A stretch of DNA of 25,299 nt from NCBI RefSeq assembly GCF_000003815.2, contig NC_049992.1, positions 13,833,542 through 13,858,840 of the forward strand. Direction: 5' to 3'. Of the stretch, positions 8,262 through 18,633 are shown in pieces. A model generated the notes under the pieces. The model ran no database searches. It saw only the letters and a list, made by a program, of their open reading frames with translations, and was not told where the DNA came from. The position numbers were made by a program, and so were the translations under genes. How positions within the stretch are numbered: position 1 is the stretch's first letter; the number at the start of each line of letters is the position of its first letter. This DNA comes from Branchiostoma floridae (lineage: Eukaryota > Chordata > Leptocardii > Amphioxiformes > Branchiostomatidae).

Positions 8262-9555
8262 TAGTGATCTCTTTGTATCTGAACTAGAGTATGTGCTGTT
8301 TCTCATATGTCCATGATTGTCTTTAAGAAGCATTCAAACATTGATCTGCCTTTTTAGATCTTGCTGAGTTAAATCTAAGAGAATCCGCATTTTAATCGCA
8401 ACTTACTACATCGTTTTAAGGGCACCATGTAGGTCTACTTCTGTCAATGGCGATGTTCAAACATTTGCATAGAAATTTTGCTTCCTCTTCAAACCTAAAG
8501 GTCAATGTCCTGAGGACAAACGTGCCCTACGAATATCGTGCCCACCAAATATGGATTTGCCCCCCTTTGACCCCATGTAATGGAAGGCGCCCGCCCTAAT
8601 CTACATGCGTGACGTAATAACCGGACTGATCGATTGGCTGCGCAGGCCCCGTAAATTGTTACTACACGGGAGAGGGTTGGATAGCCGAGACAACGGCCGT
8701 ACTGCTCTAAGCGTCCATGTCGTGATCGTCTCCCACTTCGCTTCTTTTCAAAAATTACCCCCCCCCCCTGCCCTTTATGAATTTTAGTCCTTGTATTATT
8801 TTATGTGAAGGTGAATGCCGTTGTAATTGCAGACGTAGCCTGCATTAGATCGGGGAGCTGGCACCAACAGCGGATTGTCATCGCTAACCGTGAGATAGTT
8901 GATGGGAGTCCAAACTTGACCATGTCCAAACTGTCTAAGCCCGAAGCACATGTATGAACTCATTCCGTATAGATGATGCCAGTTTCTAAAATTTTACGGT
9001 GGTTAACACATTCTTTCTCTATGAAATACGCTTCATTCTTCAGTCGAAACCATTGGAGTTAAAAGACAAATATCGATATTTATGTTGAAGCACTTGCAGA
9101 CGAGAATCTTAGGGCAAGTAGATAATCATTCATCTTCTACCTGTAAGAAGGTCTAGTAGCATCAGAGATGCACACCACCGTGCACTGTCAGGTGAGCTGT
9201 TGATAAAAATTCGTGCGTACATTACTATGATGAGGACTAATACATTGCATCGAAAATTTAAGTTCTTCTACACTTAATTCAGAAATGGCAAAATCTAAGT
9301 ATGCAATTGAGAGTCAAGCTATTTTTCTTGGAAAATAAAGCCTTTGTTTATCACTCATATGAATACCCCAGAGACACAATGCGTGGGTGACAGCCTTAAA
9401 CTATAGGAAAACACAATTTGGTGTCATAATTGGATGCTTGATGCGCCCCTTTCCTTGCCTCTAAGCAACGAAATGTGGCACATAGTCACGACGTGCTTGT
9501 AGTAAGTGGGAGGGGGTCAACTCGTGATCGGGCACATGAAACAGAGATTCTGCAT

Positions 9556-9563
9556 TGACGTCA
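9556..9563. promoter_or_regulatory. Perfect CRE palindrome TGACGTCA (4 of 5)
   Basis: Exact octamer in GCATTGACGTCAAAAGC. No neighbouring gene start is evident. Confidence 0.4.
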
Positions 9564-9797
9564 AAAGCAGTGGACTGGTATTAACTGTTCGGATGAAGCG
9601 TGTACGTGGTCGGGAGAGATGCTGGTTTGTACCGGCGCGTGGAACATGGGCCCCCTCCCCCACATTCCGCTTCACCCGAGCCGCTGCATCGGTCACTGTA
9701 ATCCACCAAGGGGCTCTTGGTTTGCCGCGTCAACGACAACACTCCACGTCGAGATGAATTTCTGACGCATTTGAGGTTAAGCATACTTCGTATGCAG

Positions 9798-9843
9798 AAG
9801 TTTACCATACGAGCTTCAGGAATCAACCAAGTAGTGACGACAG
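9798..9843 (+). CDS. Candidate short exon, product unknown
   Basis: Fifteen codons (KFTIRASGINQVVTT) plus 1 nt lie between the acceptor CGTATGCAG and the strong donor GACGACAG then GTATGT at 9844. The same frame stays open upstream to about 9705, so a longer exon is possible. A perfect GCATAC-TTC-GTATGC hairpin (9781-9795) covers the acceptor region. No partner exon or family is known. Confidence 0.22.
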
Positions 9844-10800
9844 GTATGTTTTTGTCAGCATGTAATCCCCATGTTTGTTTTTTCAATAGCAGCTAACTGC
9901 GTTCTGCTGCAACAAATCAAAAAGGTTAATTTCAGTGCGTTATCGATAAATGACTCTTGGTGTGTTTAAGATAACTTGTGTGGAGTTAGGGTGATGTATG
10001 TGAATAGTTGTTTTCGAATGTTAAACTCCTCGATATCATAATACGTGTTACTTACATAATACATGTCGCGTACACATCTCCTAGGCCATATGAGGGCAGC
10101 TGATTCAGTAGCTACGTCCAGGTAGCGTACGGGGTAACATACACTGTATCCATGTTTTAGATCAAAAGAGTGGACTAGTTGACCTAACAAAATTGCCCTG
10201 TAGGCTAATATATGCAACCGTGTGAAAACAAACAGTACTGTTAAATATTCAGCACCAAGGACAGGCCTGGCAGTCTGCCATGTCAAAGCTCTCGTTGTAA
10301 GGAACCTCCTTGTTGTAACACACTCAGGTTGTTATGCATATGAAAAGGTGGACGTTATTCCATATTACTTTGTATGTGTTATAACTGGGGATAAATAATT
10401 GTATCTAACAGAGTATGATTGATATCATCGTCTCTTTTCGCTGCCTAGACGGCTGAACAGATATCGCTCCCTTTTCATTGTAATAGACAGCACTAACTTT
10501 CATTGGAACCATCAAAGCATAGTAACAGAGCTAGAGGACAATTTCCAGTACGATTCGTTATGATTCTATCGCAATTAAATGCGAACGACTGTTTTTTTAT
10601 TGTTGCCACTGAGCCAAAAGCATTTACCTTTGTATGTGGAAGATTAATATATCTTATGCATTGTGTTATGAAATAATTACAGAGGAGCTGTTTATGGAAA
10701 TTAACTTGAAAGTTTGATTATCATTTCTAATATTTCATTCGATAGTGTCAAAACACATTAGGGATCACAGTGTGCCATTACATGGGAGGATATTTCTTAC
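9844..10800. other. Non-coding, nothing recognised
   Basis: AT-rich DNA. The minus frame at 9966-10286 lacks splice or start support. No repeat was noticed. Confidence 0.4.
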
Positions 10801-10940
10801 CTCCAGGTACGCAAACCCCCCGCAGAGTTCAATACCAGTCTGGCAAGGCAACAAGTTCTTCATTCCAGTGCGTTGAGTTATATATGTATACACATTTGTA
10901 ATAGAGTAATCGTACAAAATATCACATAATATTTTCACGT
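10801..10940 (-). CDS. Candidate 140-nt exon, product unknown
   Basis: On the minus strand the acceptor TTTCAAGAGCAG is followed by 2 nt, 46 open codons and a strong donor, CTGGAG then GTAAGA. The frame starts VKILCDILYDYS, passes TQRTGMKNLLPCQTG and ends CGGFAYLE, and contains three cysteines. Phase 1 in, phase 0 out. The frame is open back to a TAA about 5 codons before the acceptor. An internal ATG (MKNLL) is an alternative start. It lies about 4 kb beyond the stop at 14933, so it would belong to another transcript. I recognise no family. Confidence 0.3.
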
Positions 10941-11472
10941 CTGCTCTTGAAAGTTATAAACACATAATTCCGGTATGTTAGAATAGCAAACTCATAAAAT
11001 CCAATTCAGCTTTACTAGCTTAATAAGATCTGTTTCCAACCAATAGTTGCCACCCACGTGGAGTATATGGTAGACCTGGCCTACAAGGTAGCAGTTCCTC
11101 TTGTAATCTCATCTTGTACCTAATGTGCGCGAGACCTTTAAGACTGCATTGTTCTAGCTTCGCTAGCTTTTCACACTGCGGTGGTTTACAAATCTTCTAA
11201 TAACAACAATGTAGTACAGGTTTGAGGTAAGATATTAGACTTAAAAGTGACCTAAAGACTAAGTGTAGCTACGTGTTAGTGACTATGATATGTAATCTGC
11301 TAGAAGGTGAAATGGTAAGTTTACCATGGCTGTATTAATACGCTATAAAGACAAAGACTGATGGACTACTAGGTATTTCATAAAAAGGGTTACCTTGTGT
11401 CGTTCGACTTACCATAGGGTCATACATGTAGGAATAGGAACTTTATCTTAGCTGCCAGCACTATTGCATGAA
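10941..11472. other. Non-coding, nothing recognised
   Basis: A donor-like TATGGTAAGTC on the minus strand near 11411 has no open exon behind it. No repeats were seen before the (CA)n array. Confidence 0.4.
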
Positions 11473-11507
11473 TACACACACACGCACACACGCACACACA
11501 CGCACAC

Positions 11508-11598
<91 letters not shown>
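11473..11598 (+). repeat. (AC)n microsatellite, about 126 bp
   Basis: Starts with ACACACAC interrupted by GC (CACGCACA) at four places on the left, then is a pure (CA)n run of roughly 80 bases to the right end. The gradient suggests expansion at the right side. Long Cys-Val and His-Thr frames here are artefacts of the repeat. Confidence 0.95.
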
Positions 11599-11599
<1 letters not shown>

Positions 11600-11879
11600 C
11601 AAAAATGATGCTCCGAACGAGTGTTGAATCCACAAACACTCGCGTGCGAGACTTAAACTAACCGGTAGGAGACTAACAGTTAGGTTGAACTTTTGCCCTC
11701 TTGACAATCCCAAATATAGCAGTGCCCAAAATGTAATGTCCTTCCCGCATCAGATGGCACAAAGGGCGATTATCTCCGTTTCAATAGCACGTGGCCACAT
11801 GACCTTGTACATTCACTACAGTAGGGGGAAGTCCAACGGTGATGGTGGGTGTTCAACTACTATACCCTTTCCAAAATGC

Positions 11880-11990
11880 TGAGTGCTAACCAGAGAAAGT
11901 AGCATGTAGAAGTATGGCTCGGCCGGGGCGGGGATTGAACTCATGATCAACCGCTCCACTCTTCGTTGTATCGGTCACCCATTTTCAGTA
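11880..11990 (-). mobile_element. tRNA-derived SINE remnant (head on minus strand)
   Basis: Reading the minus strand, GAGCGGTTGATCATGAGTTC leads into a match to the pol III B box (GTTCAATCC, complement at 11932-11940), followed by CCCGCCCCGGCCG. This is the common layout of invertebrate tRNA-derived SINE heads. The A box is degenerate in GTGACCGATACAACGAAG, about 40 bp upstream. The body probably continues to about 11,690 (CACTGCTATATTTGGG...GAGGGCAAAAGTTC), but its tail is not definable by eye. It is not a functional tRNA gene: no acceptor-stem pairing was found. Confidence 0.4.
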
Positions 11991-13211
11991 CATTGGACGT
12001 TTTCTTGTAAAGATTATCCCTAAACATTCCTTGTTAGAATACAGCTGATATTTTGGCGCATATTATACGTATTGACTCACGCTGCAAAAGAAGATAAAAT
12101 GCGATAAAAGTACAACACCATTGAAATGTAACAGAACAGTTTTCATGGATTTCTTCAGTTTATCTCTCAAACAGGGCACAGTGAACAACATATCTTGCAA
12201 ACATATCTTACAAACACGTATCTGGTAATTTGAGAGGCTTTCGACGATACCAGCTGTGCACTTTAGAAGGATGTAATTAGGATAGATGACATCATGACAA
12301 TGTTTTTTGTTTTGTTGAACCGAAAAACGCTAGCTGTGTGCGCGCACCCACCTGACAGCCGTGACGCAAACGGGAGGCAACCATCCTGTTGCTAAAGGCT
12401 AGACATGATGAGGAGTGCCGTTATGTGCAGTGTGCACTCATGCTTCCAGAAACAGACTAACAGAAAGGACAGCAGCCCCACAAAATTGCCTATTAGTACT
12501 AATTACAATAGAGCACGATCCTGTGAGAATATCTGGGAATGAATTCGAAATAGACAAAGCCCCGTTACAATGGGCTGCTGCTTAAGGATGACGCAAGCAG
12601 TTGTTTTACCTACGTAAGGAGACAACGTCTGTCTAGGTTCATCTTGTTAGGTATAGATCCGAAGATCTTGTTTCGCAATGAAATTATTTCGGAGTGTATC
12701 CAGGAACCTGCAAAACACCAAGGGGCAATATTTCGGACTGAAAGCTACTAGACAAGTTTGACAAAGATGTGCATTGATTTAAACGTCATAAGGTGCCCAA
12801 TACCATGTGGCGTTCAGCCACGAATATGTAATTTGAAAATTGTAAGCTATCTACAGCTTATCAGTACATTTCTATTCTATCTTATCTAACAAAAGTCTGG
12901 CATTGAGATTTAGCTAAGCTAACCATATGTGACATAAGAAGCACGCCTATAGTTCGTATCGTATAAGGTCGTGTTTGTGTAAATAAATGTGATATTCCAG
13001 GTATAGTTTCCAAAAATGCTATGTCAAAAAGACATTTCCGATGCGACGCTCAAGAAACATTGCAAGAACCGTGGTGAATTTTATTGTATCAACAACAAAC
13101 ACTGTAAATTCCTGACAACACATTTCAACTGGGATTCCACCCTCGGGGCTATAAATTGTTATTAATTATCAACAACTGACTTTGCCACTGATTATTGATA
13201 AGTGCAAACTA
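11991..13211. other. Non-coding, nothing recognised
   Basis: A GTGCGCGCAC palindrome lies near 12340. Otherwise it is AT-rich DNA with no splice-supported frame longer than about 25 codons. Confidence 0.4.
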
Positions 13212-13224
13212 GGGGGGGGGGGGG
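13212..13224 (+). repeat. G13 homopolymer run
   Basis: Thirteen consecutive G at the edge of the dispersed repeat that follows. Copy 1 has only CCCCC at the equivalent place, so the run grew after insertion or was inherited from the source copy. Confidence 0.9.
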
Positions 13225-13497
13225 CGTACCGGGGCAGGGAATTCAGGTAAATGTACAGGTAGAGGTACGGCCCAGGTCCAGAGGACATGGACCTAATTCT
13301 CGATGAAAACTTGCGGATGGGAAAAACGCAAAGCAATGCTCCATTTCGCTACAAAGTAACCTGTTTGATGGAGTATCCGACTTCTACTGGCGTCTTGAAA
13401 ATTCTATCCTAGACCAAGTTTGACTGTAGAAACTTGGTAAAAATGACTATAAACTCTCCTCTACTTCGCTCTTTCTTGACCCGGTAAGCCCCCAAAC
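13222..13497 (-). repeat. Dispersed repeat, copy 2 (inverted relative to 5098-5412)
   Basis: The reverse complement aligns colinearly with 5098-5412. The terminal inverted repeats that enclose copy 1 are absent here, so the core is an independent family or this copy lost its ends. Both copies keep a CCGGTAAG-like donor motif, on opposite genome strands. Confidence 0.65.
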
Positions 13498-13686
13498 ACG
13501 TAAACGCCTGCCCTTAGACACTCGTTCTCATTGAAATGTCGAAAATTGCATTTTTTTGGTCGAAAAATAAATCGGCTTTATTTTCACTGAAAACTACTTG
13601 GTTGTTTGGGAAAATTCCTCTTCGAACTATAGCCAAAAAATGGCAACTTATTATTTTCGGTCCCATTGGTAATGCATTACAGGGCA

Positions 13687-13718
13687 TGTAACAAACGTTA
13701 CCGGTAACGTTTGTTACA
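13687..13718. promoter_or_regulatory. 32-bp perfect palindrome made of two head-to-head 16-bp motifs
   Basis: TGTAACAAACGTTACC (13687-13702) is followed immediately by its exact reverse complement GGTAACGTTTGTTACA (13703-13718). The centre, GTTACC joined to GGTAAC, matches the RFX X-box consensus with zero spacer. Two further copies of the same 16-mer lie at 13870 and 14052. Confidence 0.6.
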
Positions 13719-13760
13719 ACATGTAGTAGACTTTACCCTGTTTTCTTCGAAAGGACTTAC

Positions 13761-13803
13761 CTTATTGACTACATCATTTAGGTATAAGTGGATGTCCCTA
13801 GGG
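13761..13803 (-). CDS. Candidate 43-nt exon, product unknown
   Basis: Minus-strand acceptor CAAATGTCCCTAG, one of three frames open (1 nt plus DIHLYLNDVVNK), and a strong donor AATAAG then GTAAGT. It enters in phase 2 and leaves in phase 0. The acceptor sits inside a 14-bp palindrome, TGTCCCTAGGGACA (13793-13806). Short and unpartnered. Confidence 0.18.
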
Positions 13804-13869
13804 ACATTTGAAAAGTGGGCAGCTTTTTTGCACCAGGTCAAATAGAAAGCTTAGACAGCCTCGAACAAT

Positions 13870-13885
13870 GGTAACGTTTGTTACA
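13870..13885 (+). promoter_or_regulatory. Third copy of GGTAACGTTTGTTACA
   Basis: Exact 16-mer, 167 bp from the right half of the palindrome and in the same orientation. The flanking bases are unrelated except for a shared preceding T and following G with copy four. Confidence 0.6.
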
Positions 13886-14051
13886 GTCATTTCTGTACAA
13901 CATTTTGTTAAGCAAGGTGGGATACATCTGACAGTCAACAACCCTTTCTTGTTTCTTTAGAAAGCCAGAAAAACTGTACAGCGTCACAAAAACGGCCATT
14001 TCTAGTCTTATGCGTGCATAATATACCCGTGGCAACCATCGTACTAGTGGT

Positions 14052-14067
14052 GGTAACGTTTGTTACA
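14052..14067 (+). promoter_or_regulatory. Fourth copy of GGTAACGTTTGTTACA
   Basis: Exact 16-mer, 182 bp from the third copy and in the same orientation. Each 16-mer has its own short dyad, GTAAC-GTTT-GTTAC, which suits a dimeric DNA-binding protein. Confidence 0.6.
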
Positions 14068-14408
14068 GAATCTGGTGACAGGCATAAACCACCTCACATA
14101 ACCTGCAAGATCAGTGACAGGAGCGATCTGACGTGATCATTCTGGGAACTGACGTGTTCCATTTTTGGCAACTATTAAAATTCTTCGTTTCTTCTCAGGC
14201 GACAGCCATTTTTTAGGATGTGAAATCCCACCCGTGGCTATAATAATCTTCTAACCCATCAACCTATACGAATGTTGTTGTGCATGTTTTGTAAAACATT
14301 ACTGGGGTTGTGGAAAAATGAAGGAATCAGCGATGTTGTCTATAATTTGCTCCATATCAAGGCGTAAAGTCAGGCGACAGCATTTCGACATTTAAATGAG
14401 AACGAGCC

Positions 14409-14537
14409 TAAAATCTGCTCAATTTCTAATCGGTCCAAAGCCCGGTCCACTGATTGTTTCAGGTTCGGTTTATCAGGACCGGTCCGACAAGAAAAAACTG
14501 TTTTATACTGGTACACCGTACCGGTACCAATCCCTAG
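14409..14537 (-). repeat. Dispersed 129-bp repeat, copy B
   Basis: Inverted partner of 530-658, the same length without gaps. The 43-codon frame is also open here and continues into flanking DNA. It keeps GGTACCGGTAC and GGACCGGTCC and has lost the second GTACCGGTAC decamer by substitution. Confidence 0.75.
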
Positions 14538-14932
14538 TACAAACGATTCATCAACCAGGATGGCGACCCGGGGTTCTCTCTTGGACATTGCTGACATAGG
14601 CAGGAAACATAGGACAACTTTGTTAGATTATTTCATATGCAGGGATATATAAAAAAAAGCATCAAGCCCTACCCAAGCTGCAGATAGATCAGGTCAATTC
14701 ACGGGAGATGACAATCTTACGGCAGTTGAAGCTTACCATGACAGACACCTTTTGGGGTAAGGGCTTCGTCTCAACCACACGATCGCCCAAACCACAGAAG
14801 GTATCCATCATGGTAGGTACAGTCGGCGAAGTCCAGATGTCTTCACGGCAACAACATTGGTCCTTTGCTATCGTGTAGAACACTGCATGGTACGAGCTTA
14901 CAACACCGCGGCGTAGTCGCATCGTGCATTTA

Positions 14933-15103
14933 CTAGACACTCGTGGCATTGAAGAAACTTGAAAGGTGCGCCCAATGGTATGAACCCTTGTTGAATCTGT
15001 AAATATCCACACCAAAGTCGGGTACGTATTTGCCTATGTAACTTCGTTGGGGGATGTGACCTTTCGGAACGCTGTTGAAGATATCAACTTTCTGTCCATA
15101 GTT
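14933..15103 (-). CDS. Candidate terminal exon of the minus-strand gene, 56 codons plus TAG
   Basis: The acceptor GGGTTTGACAG opens 56 codons in phase 0, from NYGQKVDIFNSVPKG through RSYIGKYVPDFGVDIYRF to SSFFNATSV, ending in TAG at 14933-14935. It has a possible N-glycosylation site (NAT). The phase matches the exit of 19514-19618. After joining, the C...P...IG...P..GV..Y spacing weakly recalls ependymin-related proteins, but the later conserved cysteine is missing. This is inference with low weight. An overlapping frame on the same strand (14689-15048) is also open and ends at an ATG-GTAAGC donor, so an internal-exon reading is the rival. No AATAAA was seen close downstream. Confidence 0.42.
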   Translation of the reverse strand, partial: NYGQKVDIFNSVPKGHIPQRSYIGKYVPDFGVDIYRFNKGSYHWAHLSSFFNATSV

Positions 15104-15826
15104 CTGTCAAACCCTTTCCGAAGCATGTAATACTATCATTATCGACATTCTTTTCAGTTCAAACTCAATATCAGTTACATTAGCGTTAAAGCAAAGTGTC
15201 TTAAACGTTTCACTAATCCCTTAGTGCAGGTGATCCAGTAGCTCTTATTTCTTATAATGTCCATGGAAAATACACAACAGCAAAAGTTTCAGAACCATGG
15301 GGAGACCCAAATTTTGATGTTTAAGCTGAAGTGAAGTGTAAGCTTATCTCTAATGAGTTGCTTTTGTTAGAAAATTTGGACAACTGTTTCATGTACGACC
15401 CATGCTTGAGCATGCACATATTAAAAATGATCCCATACTTGAGAGATTGACAGTATGGGACCAGGTGTCCTTAATGTAGTTTCTACACTTAGTGTCGCTA
15501 ATTCTATATGGTGATTTTCTGGCAGTACATAGCTCATGGGTCAGGTCTCATTGCTTGCGGTCTTCGCCGCTTGTGTAAGGAATTACAGACGTATAAAGTT
15601 TCCAGAAAATACAAATGGTGTTCTTACTGACATTTTACAGACATTTTTCGTCAAGTTCAGAATACAAAAAAATATGTGTGCCACACAATGGAGGGTAGAC
15701 AAAACGGTCATATATGTAAGAAATAGTAAAATCATTTATTTTGAATCAATATCTACAAGTTATAGATCTACCCTATCTTATATATCTAAGTCATATATCT
15801 AAAGCCATGGACAGCCACGCACAGTC
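15104..15826. other. Probably intron of the minus-strand gene
   Basis: No splice-supported frame on either strand. Nothing repeated except TATATCTAAG/TATATCT echoes at 15780-15800, directly before the minisatellite. Confidence 0.35.
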
Positions 15827-16177
15827 GTGACATCTAGATTTGGAACTCTGGTGCAGCCATTTAGAGTGACATCTAGATTTGGAACTCTGGTGCAGCCATT
15901 TAGAGTGACATCTAGATTTGGAACTCTGGTGCAGCCATTTAGAGTGACATCTAGATTTGGAACTCTGGTGCAGCCATTTAGAGTGACATCTAGATTTGGA
16001 ACTCTGGTGCAGCCATTTAGAGTGACATCTAGATTTGGAACTCTGGTGCAGCCATTTAGAGTGACATCTAGATTTGGAACTCTGGTGCAGCCATTTAGAG
16101 TGACATCTAGATTTGGAACTCTGGTGCAGCCATTTAGAGTGACATCTAGATTTGGAACTCTGGTGCAGCCATTTAGA
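15827..16177. repeat. Minisatellite: nine identical 39-bp units
   Basis: The unit starts GTGACATCTAGATTTGG and ends GCAGCCATTTAGA. All nine units (351 bp) appear identical base for base, which suggests recent expansion or homogenisation. Because 39 is a multiple of 3, one plus frame (TSRFGTLVQPFRV per unit) and two minus frames (WLHQSSKSRCHSK and LNGCTRVPNLDVT) stay open right through. The 161-codon minus frame (15791-16276) with an ATG start is therefore expected from the repeat and is not evidence of a gene. There are no variable spacers, so it is not a CRISPR array. Confidence 0.95.
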
Positions 16178-17359
16178 ACTATTCACTGTCTCCATGACTC
16201 TCCGATCATTAGACGTGCGCACGTAAAGCAATGGCAATAACCTAACTACAAGAACCTTACAATAACCAAAGTACACATAGAATTAGTTAGTAATTGTATA
16301 TAACACATGACTGGTATAAATCAGACATATTTCAGTTCATTTTCGTACACTCTGAGGAAAAGGAAAAAATGTAGCTGAGATCTGATCACGGCGTGGATTC
16401 GGTTCAGAGTAACAGTGATTCTAGTCTGGATACTGACAATGTTTGCAACTTCACTCGACAATAATGTTCTGTTCGTAGATGCCCCGTTTCTAGTCATTTA
16501 TGACGCTCACAATAATTATCGGTACATACATCACAAGAACAGGGAGATATTCTAGGCATTTACGATACAGTAGCGCATAATGTATAAACATTCATACATT
16601 TCAACATGTGTATTGACGACAATTTTGTCTGTCCGATCGGTGCATCCCCCAGATTTGCATGTCTGGACCAGCGCGCAACACAACGGCAGGCAACAAGTCG
16701 CGCTTAACAAATTGAAACGCCCACGCCCTACTAGAAGCATTCGTCATTTTAGAAAAACTACTCGAATTTTTAAAAAAATAGTTCAATGATGGTCTTAATG
16801 ACATTCTGGGTTCTATAGAGACATTGTAGGCTGCCTTTATACCTTCCCATTCACCGGAGTGGGATAGTCTGTTCTAGAAGGTTCTGCCATTAAAGCAGGG
16901 ATACAATGGCAGCTTACGTCAGGGGGTTAGGTAACATACATGAAGGTACTAGTTTCTTGTAGATGGTTATGCAGTACTGTTTAGTTATAGCGCCAGTAAA
17001 ATGACAACTCTCACCCCATTCAGCTAAAACAAAAGCATGGAGGGTAACGAGGTAAATAAATGTATAGAAAATAGTTTTTCCATCATGACTGACAACTGAA
17101 AATAGCACTTATTTTTTTATCGTAACACTTTATGCGCTGGCATGCCAACTCAACTGCAACAAGACCAGTTAGAAAAAGGGATTTGCGTTCTTTAGTGATT
17201 GTTTCTTTTGTGGCAATGAACAGTTGTCATGGTCTTTGCCATTGTTCATATCGAATATGAGTTACGTTACCCAAATTGTCTATTAAACACACCTAATGTA
17301 CCAGATACCACCCCTCCAGAGCACACAGACGTTAGTCTTTGTCCCATTTTACATTGTTG
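16178..17359. other. Non-coding, probably intronic
   Basis: Overlapping plus and minus frames around 16580-16804 have no splice support. No repeat was noticed. Confidence 0.35.
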
Positions 17360-17427
17360 TTTACGTAATGTAATAAAGTCTCTCTCTCTCTTTACGTAAT
17401 GTAGAAGCTCATTATGTTGTGACGTCA
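17360..17427. promoter_or_regulatory. bZIP-site cluster: two TTACGTAA and one TGACGTCA
   Basis: A 13-bp direct repeat, TTTACGTAATGTA, at 17360-17372 and 17391-17403 flanks ATAAAG(TC)n (17373-17390). Each copy holds the palindrome TTACGTAA, the core bound by PAR-bZIP/NFIL3-type factors. A perfect CRE (5 of 5) follows at 17420-17427. Alternatively, the direct repeats are target-site duplications around a tiny retroposed tail (ATAAAG plus a TC run). Confidence 0.4.
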
Positions 17428-18633
17428 ATAAACTATAACAAACTACATTATTGACGCATGTCAGACACATATATGTAACAGGGAATGTGTCTACGTTTGG
17501 CGAAAACAGAATATCTGGATAGGAAAACTAAAGGTAAAGTTTAGATACCTACTATGTATGGGTAGATTCTATTTGTCCAAAGCTTGTACTTTGTCTCAAT
17601 TTGTAATATATATCAAACTAGACTTCTTTGTTTCTTACTCCACCTATGACTTCCGATACGATCAAACAAAACACGTAAAGTTAACTAGAGTAATGAATAT
17701 CTTTCCTTATCGTTCATTTTGTCCTTTGAAATATGACGTTACATCTCCTTGCTTTTTTGTTTGAAAATACAAGACATGGCCAAAAAATATCAGTTTACAT
17801 AATTTGTATGTAAATTGATCTAGATATTACACAAAAAGTCAAATAGTTACTACTATTGGAAATGACAAATTACAACACTAACATTAAGGTCACAAATTCC
17901 AGATGACACACCTGTCAACACATTTACTTCAAAAGTGGTGATTAGTACACCGTCGAGACGTTATTCTCTTTGTACAAATAACACTAAAGCCGCTGAACCA
18001 TACATTACAGACATCTGACATTTATTTTTTGTTGTCTATTGTCGTGGAACAAAGAAAAAAGTTGCCAGAATCGTTTAAGTGTTCTTATAACCAACATCAT
18101 TGATAGCGCAGTGAAGAGAAATTTAATTGTGTGGTTGTTAAAGGAGGTAAAACCTGTAGTATATTTATCAGTTGTTGGTTAATTGTTTCCTCCCATTTAG
18201 CTGCTTCAACTATTAGTGTTATACATTGACTTGTATCATCTTCAAATAAGTAGCAATGTACTACAATATCTAAACTAGAAGGGGGGCACCACATGTGGAC
18301 TAGATTGGTCTCTATCTAACCCCCGCACTTCCTATATACATTTCTTCAAATTGTACCTTTGTTATTTTATCCCGTTCGTCCATAAATGCAACATGGCCAT
18401 TAAAATTGAATGTGTACATATTCACTTTTGAATCATTATGTTAAGGTATAAGGGGGCAATATGAAGATGTATTTCTGAAACATATCTCGTCTTTCTTTTG
18501 CTAATATTTAAAAATATTCCTCGCAATTCTTTTAGCAATTCAATTGATATTATGATAACGATGAGTCCAATTGTCAGAGATGAGTTTACAACCTGTTTTT
18601 TGCCCATCGCTTTATGATAAACATCACTAACTA
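17428..18633. other. AT-rich, no supported gene
   Basis: Minus frames at 18097-18294 and 18422-18607 are open and somewhat protein-like (the second has a hydrophobic run). They lack acceptor/donor pairs and their composition is AT-driven. They may be decayed coding sequence of an unknown element. Confidence 0.35.

Larger units (their letters stand above)
7862..9797. other. Long stretch without a supported gene
   Basis: Holds a C11 run at 8758-8768 and two perfect CREs (8254, 9556). A weak micro-exon-like block (ATGCACACCACC...TGTCAG then GTGAGC) ends at about 9191. The 9506-9757 plus frame and 9581-9886 minus frame overlap in a GC-rich patch and show no protein character. Confidence 0.4.

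Noticed and set aside
9166-9191. Short ATG block closed by CAG-GTGAGC
   Set aside because: Only eight codons with no partner exon; the donor alone is not enough.
11420-11713. Frames of 60-97 codons rich in Cys-Val or His-Thr
   Set aside because: They are translations of the (AC)n microsatellite and carry no independent coding signal.
11905-11990. Functional tRNA gene
   Set aside because: Only the B box is good. The A box is degenerate and no acceptor or anticodon stem forms, so a SINE head is the better reading.
14689-15015. 108-codon minus frame with an ATG-GTAAGC donor
   Set aside because: It overlaps the 14933-15103 exon in another frame. The latter has a cleaner acceptor and a phase that matches exon 19514-19618. 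Kept only as the rival reading.
15827-16177. CRISPR-like regular repeats
   Set aside because: Units abut directly with no spacers and the context is eukaryotic; it is a minisatellite.
15791-16276. 161-codon minus frame and 137-codon plus frame
   Set aside because: Both are kept open by a stop-free 39-bp repeat whose length is a multiple of 3. The flanks show no gene structure.
18097-18607. Two minus frames, one with a hydrophobic run
   Set aside because: Composition is AT-driven, with no paired splice sites, and the frames differ in phase with stops between them.
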